From positions 1 through 7,244 of the forward strand of contig JAGBSQ010000149.1 in NCBI GenBank assembly GCA_017631775.1: 7,244 bases of DNA, in the 5' to 3' direction. The position numbers and the translations under genes were made by a program. The notes beneath the pieces are model-generated. The model did not search any database. It was given only the letters and a program-made list of their open reading frames with translations, and had not been told where the DNA came from. How positions within the stretch are numbered: the first letter of the stretch is position 1; each line of letters begins with the position of its first letter. Positions 1 through 4,373 of the stretch are shown in pieces. The DNA comes from Clostridia bacterium. Lineage in GTDB: Bacteria; Bacillota_A; Clostridia; Oscillospirales; CAG-272.

Positions 1-41
1 ATCCAATTCGTTGGCATTATAAGCAAATACGAAAAGAGTAA

Positions 42-88
42 GAATAACGGGGTTGTGGGACGTCGAAGGCGCCGTCCCCTACCAGTTC
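42..88. repeat. GC-rich palindromic intergenic element, possibly a dispersed-repeat remnant
   Basis: A GC-rich island stands out in otherwise AT-rich non-coding DNA. GGGACG at 57-62 pairs with CGTCCC at 73-78, and nested inside or overlapping are the perfect palindromes GACGTC (59-64) and GGCGCC (68-73). Read on the minus strand it runs as a G-rich block, then CGGCGCC, then GACGTCCC, then a C-rich tail. This resembles, from memory, a palindromic intergenic repeat that is abundant in gut Clostridia genomes. Only one copy is present in the window, so its repeat nature is inferred and not shown. No transposase or coding capacity is attached to it. Confidence 0.35.
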
Positions 89-158
89 TATATTGTTTTC
101 TAAGTCGATCGATTTTCAACCTCGACAAATAGAGGACCTTGGACTTCCCTGTATTCAT

Positions 159-164
159 TATAAT
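159..164 (+). promoter_or_regulatory. Candidate -10 box for the 194-550 gene
   Basis: TATAAT, a perfect sigma-A -10 hexamer, lies 29 nt upstream of the ATG at 194. The upstream partner is weak: TTGGAC at 139-144 is only 14 nt away, and at the usual 17-nt spacing the sequence is ACCTTG. It is therefore a plausible promoter with a poor or activator-dependent -35. It could also be a chance match in AT-rich DNA. Confidence 0.4.
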
Positions 165-193
165 GCACAATTCTTATGAAAAGGTAAACTAAA

Positions 194-550
194 ATGATAA
201 AAGCTGAATTTGGAATTATCGATGATTTCAATGAAAAAAACGACTACACGGGTTACTACCCGCAAAAATATAATTGCATCCCGATTGATGACGACAAATA
301 TCTAACGGATTGGTGGCCGCAACTTTCCGAAATCAGCACTTTCAATGTGTACAACGAAAACACTCTGCAACCCCAAAAAGCACTTTCAAGATGGGGGACC
401 ACAATTATTCCACCACAATCCTTGCCTGCCCTTTTAGATATCGTTATTTCAGATAAACGATATAAAAAAGACAAATACCTAATTGCTTTTGCACAACTAA
501 TACATTCTGCAATACAAGATCAAAAACATATGATCCATTACGGTGTTTAG
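194..550 (+). CDS. Hypothetical protein, 118 aa, AT-rich orphan gene
   Basis: Function unknown. The 118-residue protein is acidic to neutral, with no signal peptide, no transmembrane segment and no catalytic motif that I can name. Conserved-looking blocks are the N-terminal MIKAEFGIIDD, a central KYNCIPIDDD followed by DWW (about residues 26-41), the SRWGTTIIPPQSL block (about 65-77) and a C-terminal MIHYGV. The combination of a DWW block, an arginine-tryptophan-glycine-x-T-x-I-P-P block and a C-terminal I-H-x-G recalls a family of small cytosolic hypothetical proteins of Bacillota. Some such families act as immunity proteins to polymorphic toxins, but no toxin gene is visible here, so that role is only a guess. 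The start is the ATG preceded by AAAAGG at 179-184. The gene is noticeably more AT-rich than its neighbours, which fits recent acquisition. It converges on spoIVA across a shared terminator and appears monocistronic. Confidence 0.75.
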   Translation: MIKAEFGIIDDFNEKNDYTGYYPQKYNCIPIDDDKYLTDWWPQLSEISTFNVYNENTLQPQKALSRWGTTIIPPQSLPALLDIVISDKRYKKDKYLIAFAQLIHSAIQDQKHMIHYGV

Positions 551-557
551 AAACAAT

Positions 558-595
558 AAAAATACCACAGACAATTCCTTGTCTGTGGTATTTTT
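558..595. terminator. Bidirectional intrinsic terminator between the orphan gene and spoIVA
   Basis: A perfect 17-bp stem (558-574 with 579-595) closes on a TTCC tetraloop. The core is ATACCACAGACAA. The outer base pairs are A-runs on the left and T-runs on the right, so both strands give a stem followed by U-rich RNA. It begins 7 nt after the orphan gene's stop and ends 7 nt before the spoIVA stop, so it serves both convergent genes. Confidence 0.93.
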
Positions 596-602
596 ATATT
601 TG

Positions 603-2081
603 TCACAAAAGTATACAAATCAAGCCATTACTACCCTCATTGATAATGCGTTCAAGCGTTTCGGAAAGCTTTTTGCGCGATTCCTCGGGCATATGTTCAA
701 GTTTGTTATGGAGTCCCTCGTTGATAAGCTCGTAGAGAGATTTGCCAAACAGGTTCGAGCCCCAAATGCTCTTGGGATCCTCTTCAAATTCTTTAAGCAA
801 GTAGCGAACCATATCCTCAGATTGCTGTTCTGTTCCGACCATGGGATTAATTTCGGCAGCGATGTTTGCGCGAATCATATGCACGGATTGCGCCGCCGCG
901 CGGAGCTTAACACCGTATCCACCTGCTTGCTTGACGATTTGCGGTTCTTCGAGGTGCAGATCCTCAACGTCGGGCATAACAATACCGTATCCGCGCTCGT
1001 TGACCTCTTCAAGCGCCTTTGCAACCTTATCATACTTCTCTTTCATAACCGAAAGCTCGCGCAAAAGCGAGATGAGTTCTTCTTCACTACCAACCGAAAA
1101 GCCTGTAAGTTCACTGATGATATCATAATAAAGTCCCTCTTTCATAGCAAGAGAAACGGTTGCTTTGCCGGTGCCAAGGTCTAAAATATCAATATTTGCA
1201 TGCTCAACGTATTCGTTTTCTGCCATTCCTTCAAAGGCGGACTTGACGTCGCCTGCCTTTTTGATGTTCTCGGCACAATGGCAAACGGATGCTCGAATTG
1301 CCGCACGAATGCGATGATGTGCATCGAGAGCGCGCATCCATTCGGGACACTTGATGCTGATTTCAGTCACAGGGAATTCTTCGAGAACCAATCCCAAAAT
1401 GTGGCGGATATCCTCGGCATCGAGATCAAGACAACTGACAAGCGCTACGGGAACGCCGTATTTTTCTTCTAATTCGTATGCAAGCGTACGTGCGGCATCT
1501 CCCTCGGGGCGTGCGGAATTGAGAATGATGGCAAAAGGCTTGCCAAGGGCTTTGAGTTCCCCAACAATGCGCTCTTCGGCTTCAACGTAGGCATCACGTC
1601 CGATATCCCCAATGGAACCGTCGGTGGTGACAAGCATACCAATTGTCGAATGCTCTGTGATGACCTTGTGTGTACCCATTTCTGCCGCTTCTGCGAACGG
1701 CATAGGCTCCTCGCGCCAAGGTGTACGCACCATGCGCGGCTGACCGTTCTCAATCGTTCCCATTGCATCGGGAATGAGATAACCGACACAGTCGATCATG
1801 CGCACCCGCATTTGCGCGTTGTTATCCAAAATAACGGGCACGGCTTCTTCGGGAATAAACTTGGGCTCGGTGGTCATTACCGTTTTTCCTGCCGCCGATT
1901 GCGGAAGCTCATCGCGTGCACGGTCGCGGGAGTAGCCCTCCCCAATGTTGGGAAGCACAACGGCCTCCATAAAACGTTTGATGAATGTGGATTTTCCGCT
2001 TCTGACCGGGCCAACCACGCCGACGTAAATGTCGCCACCGGTTCTTTCTGCTATATCCGTGTAAATCGAATGCTCAGGCAT
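603..2081 (-). CDS. spoIVA: SpoIVA, stage IV sporulation protein A (coat basement-layer ATPase)
   Basis: SpoIVA is a cytoskeleton-like ATPase made in the mother cell. It polymerises irreversibly on ATP hydrolysis around the forespore and anchors the spore coat; it is also needed for cortex formation. The protein is 492 aa, the same length as Bacillus subtilis SpoIVA. Key residues fall at the same numbers: Walker A GPVRSGKST at 24-32 with K30, the sensor threonines T70/T71 in MTTEPKF, and the Walker B aspartate D97 in MIDCVGY. The C-terminus ends in ICILL, like the conserved hydrophobic SpoIVA tail used for localisation and polymerisation. An ATG five codons further upstream (2096) is in frame, but its codons overlap the ribosome binding site GGGAGG. 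The start at 2081 (MPEHSIY) has proper spacing and matches the family. The gene is monocistronic, flanked by the 558-595 terminator and a candidate sigma-E promoter. Confidence 0.98.
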   Translation of the reverse strand: MPEHSIYTDIAERTGGDIYVGVVGPVRSGKSTFIKRFMEAVVLPNIGEGYSRDRARDELPQSAAGKTVMTTEPKFIPEEAVPVILDNNAQMRVRMIDCVGYLIPDAMGTIENGQPRMVRTPWREEPMPFAEAAEMGTHKVITEHSTIGMLVTTDGSIGDIGRDAYVEAEERIVGELKALGKPFAIILNSARPEGDAARTLAYELEEKYGVPVALVSCLDLDAEDIRHILGLVLEEFPVTEISIKCPEWMRALDAHHRIRAAIRASVCHCAENIKKAGDVKSAFEGMAENEYVEHANIDILDLGTGKATVSLAMKEGLYYDIISELTGFSVGSEEELISLLRELSVMKEKYDKVAKALEEVNERGYGIVMPDVEDLHLEEPQIVKQAGGYGVKLRAAAQSVHMIRANIAAEINPMVGTEQQSEDMVRYLLKEFEEDPKSIWGSNLFGKSLYELINEGLHNKLEHMPEESRKKLSETLERIINEGSNGLICILL

Positions 2082-2088
2082 TTTAAAA

Positions 2089-2094
2089 CCTCCC
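2089..2094 (-). promoter_or_regulatory. Ribosome binding site that fixes the spoIVA start
   Basis: GGGAGG on the minus strand sits 7 nt upstream of the ATG at 2081. The alternative upstream ATG at 2096-2094 overlaps this site and has no Shine-Dalgarno sequence of its own, so 2081 is the start. Confidence 0.88.
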
Positions 2095-2111
2095 ATATAT
2101 CGCGTTGGTAC

Positions 2112-2139
2112 ACTATATGGGGGGCTTGCTCATTTTAGA
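2112..2139 (-). promoter_or_regulatory. Candidate sigma-E promoter of spoIVA
   Basis: On the minus strand TCTAAAA (2139-2133) is followed, after 13 nt, by CATATAGT (2119-2112). The sigma-E -10 consensus is CATACAMT, so the -10 match is good while the -35 is loose. Transcription would start near 2105, giving a leader of about 24 nt that contains the GGGAGG site. spoIVA is known in Bacillus to be transcribed by sigma-E, which supports the assignment; the sequence alone gives moderate support. Confidence 0.5.
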
Positions 2140-2188
2140 ACAAAATTTGAAAATGTGGTGAAAAGCGAAGGAAGGATTGCTAAAAAGA

Positions 2189-2217
2189 TTGACAAAAACA
2201 CATTTTTATGGTATAAT
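2189..2217 (+). promoter_or_regulatory. Consensus sigma-A promoter with extended -10, driving the acyltransferase operon
   Basis: TTGACA (2189-2194), a 17-nt spacer and TATAAT (2212-2217) form a perfect consensus promoter, with TGG just before the -10 as an extended -10 element. A second TATAAT follows at 2221-2226. Transcription should start around 2224, about 40 nt before the TTG start codon. This predicts strong constitutive, vegetative transcription, unlike the divergent spoIVA. Confidence 0.9.
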
Positions 2218-2247
2218 ATTTATAATCGTTTATAAAATCATTTTTTG

Positions 2248-2256
2248 AAGGAGGTG
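2248..2256 (+). promoter_or_regulatory. Near-perfect Shine-Dalgarno site that fixes a TTG start
   Basis: AAGGAGGTG lies 6 nt upstream of the TTG at 2263. A longer reading frame opens at a TTG at 2245, but that codon and the next three span this ribosome binding site, so the true start is 2263. Confidence 0.88.
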
Positions 2257-2262
2257 GACGAA

Positions 2263-3408
2263 TTGAGCAAAAAATTGAACTTTTTTACCGCTCTTTTGCG
2301 CCCCGTTGGTTACTCGGTAGTCAAACTGAAATTTGGATATAAATATAAGAAAGCGACCGATTTGCCCGAAAATTACATTGTTCTTTCTAACCATGTTACC
2401 GACTATGACCCCATTTTGGTTGGCTTGAGTTTTAAAAAGCAAATGTACTACGTTGCAAGTGAGCACATCACCCGTTGGGGATGGCTCTACAAAGTGCTCA
2501 ACTTTGTATTTGAACCCATTATTCGATACAAGGCAACCGTTGCCGCCTCTACCGTTATGGACATTTTGCGCAAGGTGCGCAAAGGCAACAACGTTTGCAT
2601 TTTTGCCGAAGGTGTGCGCACTTGGGACGGTGTTACGGGTCCCGTCGTTCCCGCTACTGCACAGCTTATCAAATCCGCTCGTTGCGGACTTGTTACCTAC
2701 CGCATTGAGGGTGGATATTTTGCAAGTCCCAACTGGGCGTCCTCGGGCAACACGCGCCGCGGCAGACTTTTTGGCGCTCCCGTTGGCATTTATACCAAAG
2801 AAGACCTCGCCAAGATGAGCGTGGAAGAAATTGACGAGATCATCAAGCGCGACCTGCACGAGGATGCTTATGCACGCCAAAAAGAGGAGATGCGCCCCTA
2901 CCGCGGCAGAAAACTTGCCGAGGGTATGGAAAGTCTTGTTTTCCTTTGCCCCAAGTGCCGCGCCCACGGAACGTTAACATCTAAAAAAGATACCGTTACC
3001 TGCTCAGCTTGCTCTCACTCCTTTACCTATGATAAATACGGCATGCTCCACGGCATTGACTACCAAACCGTTTATGAATTGAACCAATGGCAAAGAGCCG
3101 AGTTGGAAAAAGACGTAGAGAACGCAGCTCAATACATCGCTCCCAATGCATCTTTGTTCACTCTTGCCGGTCATAAGCTAACTGCTATTGCCGAGGGAGA
3201 TGCGCACATCACCAATGAAGCAATTACCATTGGTGAGGTTACCATTCCCCTCTCCACTATTTCGGATATGGGCATTCACGGCCGCAGAACCTTGATTTTC
3301 TCCACTACGGATAACTATTATGAGCTTAAGGTTCCCAAGGGAAAGAATATCGTCAAGTTCCTCTATTACCGCGAATTTGTAAAAGCAAAAGTAAAAGAAA
3401 CTGTATAA
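2263..3408 (+). CDS. PlsC-type acyltransferase with zinc ribbon and C-terminal beta-rich domain
   Basis: Likely a membrane-associated glycerolipid (lysophosphatidate-like) acyltransferase: it would transfer an acyl chain to a lysophospholipid or related acceptor. The protein is 381 aa from the TTG start. The N-terminal half carries the family's catalytic motif HX4D as NHVTDYD (H44, D49) and the acceptor-binding motif EGVR (116-119), within FAEGVRTW. After about residue 225 the family fold ends. A zinc ribbon follows, with CPKC at 229-232 and CSAC at 247-250. The last 90 or so residues (about 290-375) read as alternating beta strands ending in a short basic helix, reminiscent of small PH/GRAM-like domains but not recognisable to me with certainty. 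Canonical PlsC is about 200-250 aa, so the extra 130-150 residues are unusual. The natural substrate cannot be deduced. It is co-transcribed with the glycine-zipper gene 20 nt downstream. The acyltransferase fold is confident; the lipid product is inference. Confidence 0.9.
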   Translation: MSKKLNFFTALLRPVGYSVVKLKFGYKYKKATDLPENYIVLSNHVTDYDPILVGLSFKKQMYYVASEHITRWGWLYKVLNFVFEPIIRYKATVAASTVMDILRKVRKGNNVCIFAEGVRTWDGVTGPVVPATAQLIKSARCGLVTYRIEGGYFASPNWASSGNTRRGRLFGAPVGIYTKEDLAKMSVEEIDEIIKRDLHEDAYARQKEEMRPYRGRKLAEGMESLVFLCPKCRAHGTLTSKKDTVTCSACSHSFTYDKYGMLHGIDYQTVYELNQWQRAELEKDVENAAQYIAPNASLFTLAGHKLTAIAEGDAHITNEAITIGEVTIPLSTISDMGIHGRRTLIFSTTDNYYELKVPKGKNIVKFLYYREFVKAKVKETV

Positions 3409-3428
3409 AGAAAAGTAGGAAGCCTAAT

Positions 3429-3674
3429 ATGAAAGATAACAAAAATTCCGAAAATCAAATGCAATATTTGCCTATCGGTATGTGTATTGGTATTTCTATC
3501 GGTACGGCAATTGGCGCAGCAACCGATAATATTGGTGTTGGTATGTGCCTTGGCGTAGGTTTTGGCACAATGCTGGGCGCGCTCCTTGACGCGCAAAAGC
3601 GCAAGACCGTCAAGGAAGAAACACAGGAACAAAAAGAGCAAACCGAAGAAGATCAGCAAAAAACAGAAGAATAA
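3429..3674 (+). CDS. Small glycine-zipper membrane protein
   Basis: The protein is 81 aa in three parts. There is a short polar N-terminus (1-12), then a hydrophobic stretch (about 13-53) in which glycine recurs every two to four residues (IGMCIGISIGTAIGAA and then IGVGMCLGVGFGTMLGALLD), then a highly charged tail rich in Glu, Gln and Lys (about 54-81). The first part of the core is one glycine-zipper helix and the second another, joined at TDN, so a two-helix membrane hairpin is likely. Such small proteins are common in Bacillota and their role is unknown; insertion or oligomerisation in the cytoplasmic membrane is inferred. The ATG is preceded by AGGAAG at 3417-3422 with 6-nt spacing. It follows the acyltransferase stop by 20 nt and shares its promoter, suggesting a link to membrane lipid or envelope work. 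A strong terminator follows. Confidence 0.85.
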   Translation: MKDNKNSENQMQYLPIGMCIGISIGTAIGAATDNIGVGMCLGVGFGTMLGALLDAQKRKTVKEETQEQKEQTEEDQQKTEE

Positions 3675-3702
3675 ATGCCGGTTAAACAGAAGGCAAACAA
3701 AA

Positions 3703-3730
3703 AAAGAACCTCACCGCGGTGGGGTTCTTT
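3703..3730 (+). terminator. Intrinsic terminator of the acyltransferase operon
   Basis: AAAGAACCTCACC pairs with GGTGGGGTTCTTT (13 bp including one G-T pair) around a 2-nt GC centre, or a 4-nt loop if the innermost pair opens. It is preceded by an A-run and followed by TCTCTTTGCTTTC, U-rich when transcribed. It begins 29 nt after the stop of the glycine-zipper gene. The A-run on the other side would also allow minus-strand termination, but no minus-strand gene needs it. Confidence 0.88.
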
Positions 3731-3761
3731 CTCTTTGCTTTCTTCAAAAAATATAAAAAGA

Positions 3762-3810
3762 CAGACCGCTGAAGGTATGGGTAACAAATCCCAATTCAAT
3801 CAGCGGTCTG
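3762..3810. other. Long branched hairpin in the 252-nt gap before the cortex-lytic operon
   Basis: CAGACCGCTGA (3762-3772) pairs perfectly over 11 bp with TCAGCGGTCTG (3800-3810). The 27 nt between them can form an inner helix TGGG (3778-3781) with CCCA (3790-3793). On the plus strand it is followed by CTTGTGTTTTTATTG; on the minus strand by TCTTTTTATATTTTTT, a better U-tract. It may be a second, tandem terminator, a bidirectional terminator, or a small structured RNA. No minus-strand gene exists upstream to be terminated, which makes its purpose unclear. The rest of the gap (3811-3926) is AT-rich and holds only the candidate promoter below. Confidence 0.6.
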
Positions 3811-3868
3811 CTTGTGTTTTTATTGTAACATATTTTTTATGAATTGTCAAGAGAAAAGGAGAAAAATC

Positions 3869-3894
3869 ACCTTTTTTCGTTCCTTGCATAGAAT
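3869..3894 (+). promoter_or_regulatory. Candidate late mother-cell (sigma-K-like) promoter of the cortex-lytic operon
   Basis: AC at 3869-3870, a 16-nt spacer and CATAGAAT at 3887-3894 fit the sigma-K pattern AC-N16-CATAnnnT. The same -10 differs at one position from the sigma-E consensus CATACAMT, but no good sigma-E -35 is present. Transcription would begin near 3901, leaving a leader of about 26 nt before the ATG at 3927. Expression in the mother cell is what SleC-type genes are known to need. The motifs are short and the assignment is tentative. Confidence 0.42.
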
Positions 3895-3926
3895 GATATG
3901 GAACGAATCTTACAGGATGTTTTGAA

Positions 3927-4352
3927 ATGCCTGAAATACCGATAGAAAACGTGGGATATCTTGTAGTACACGTCACGACCGCTCGCGGAGCGATCCCCTT
4001 GGAGGGGGCGGCTGTGCATATCCGCTCAAACGAGGATGCCGACACCGCGCCGCGCGCTGATATTTTATATGCAACCACCACCAATCGCGACGGAAACACC
4101 GAGCGCATTCCGCTTGCCGCACCGATGCGCGAAAGTTCAATGTCACCGAGTGAGGTGCCACCGTTTTCGACCTATCATCTTGAGGTGCGACGCGAGGGAT
4201 ACGGAATGCAAAGCTTTATAGCGCTCCCGATTTTTGCAGGGATCACGGCGGTTCAGCCGGTGGATCTCATTCCCCTCTCCGAAGACGGAACCTCAAATCC
4301 CCTACGCCCAGCCGATGAAACGTTTTATGAAAACTCCCCTGCCGACCTCTAA
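3927..4352 (+). CDS. SleC pro-domain-like protein (stand-alone N-terminal domain of a cortex-lytic enzyme)
   Basis: The 141-aa protein matches in layout the N-terminal pro-region of clostridial SleC. It has an Ig-like or carboxypeptidase-regulatory-like beta sandwich beginning GYLVVHVTTARGAIPLEGA (about 10-28), continuing with ATTTNRDG (about 50-57), a proline-containing IPLAAP, then PFSTYHLEVRREGYG (about 78-92), and a closing VQPVDLIPLSEDG. In SleC this region keeps the enzyme inactive until Csp proteases remove it during germination. Here it ends at TAA and no catalytic domain is attached; the enzyme follows in the next gene, 21 nt later and in the same frame. It has no signal peptide, as expected for a protein made in the mother cell and deposited on the forespore. 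The start ATG has a modest AGGAT site at 3914-3918. A role as a trans-acting inhibitor, chaperone or localiser is inference. It could alternatively be a generic cortex/coat adaptor. Confidence 0.8.
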   Translation: MPEIPIENVGYLVVHVTTARGAIPLEGAAVHIRSNEDADTAPRADILYATTTNRDGNTERIPLAAPMRESSMSPSEVPPFSTYHLEVRREGYGMQSFIALPIFAGITAVQPVDLIPLSEDGTSNPLRPADETFYENSPADL

Positions 4353-4360
4353 TCCAACAG

Positions 4361-4367
4361 AAAGGAG
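4361..4367 (+). promoter_or_regulatory. Shine-Dalgarno site inside the in-frame gap between the two sleC parts
   Basis: AAAGGAG lies 6 nt before the ATG at 4374, within the seven sense codons that separate the TAA (4350-4352) from that ATG. Its strength argues that the catalytic protein is independently initiated and that the stop codon is not a sequencing error. Confidence 0.85.
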
Positions 4368-4373
4368 ACATCT

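Noticed and set aside
1..129. Reading frame 1 is open from the left edge to a TAG at 127-129 and could be the end of an upstream gene
   Set aside because: The stretch reads through the GC-rich palindrome as an arginine-proline run, has no recognisable domain, and the open length is compatible with chance. A partial gene cannot be supported.
543..1184. 213-aa plus-strand open frame opposite spoIVA, and similar ones at 1650-2138
   Set aside because: They are antisense shadows of spoIVA, whose motifs and length are unambiguous. They have no ribosome binding site and a non-protein-like composition.
2220..2235. Short dyad TTATAA-TCGT-TTATAA as an operator
   Set aside because: It lies in A/T-rich promoter DNA, where such palindromes arise by chance, and it matches no operator that I know.
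2230..2967. 245-aa minus-strand open frame opposite the acyltransferase
   Set aside because: Shadow frame: the plus strand carries HX4D, EGxR and zinc-ribbon motifs, a consensus promoter and Shine-Dalgarno site. The minus frame has no family resemblance.
3703..3830. T-box or other riboswitch controlling the sleC-like operon
   Set aside because: No T-box sequence or other riboswitch core is visible. The two hairpins lie far upstream of the candidate promoter, so they would not be in the operon's leader.
4350..4373. The stop codon between the pro-domain and enzyme genes as a sequencing error or pseudogene lesion
   Set aside because: An AAAGGAG site is placed at ideal distance from the ATG at 4374, and both parts show intact domains. 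This fits two real genes better than a decayed one, although a single-base error cannot be fully excluded.
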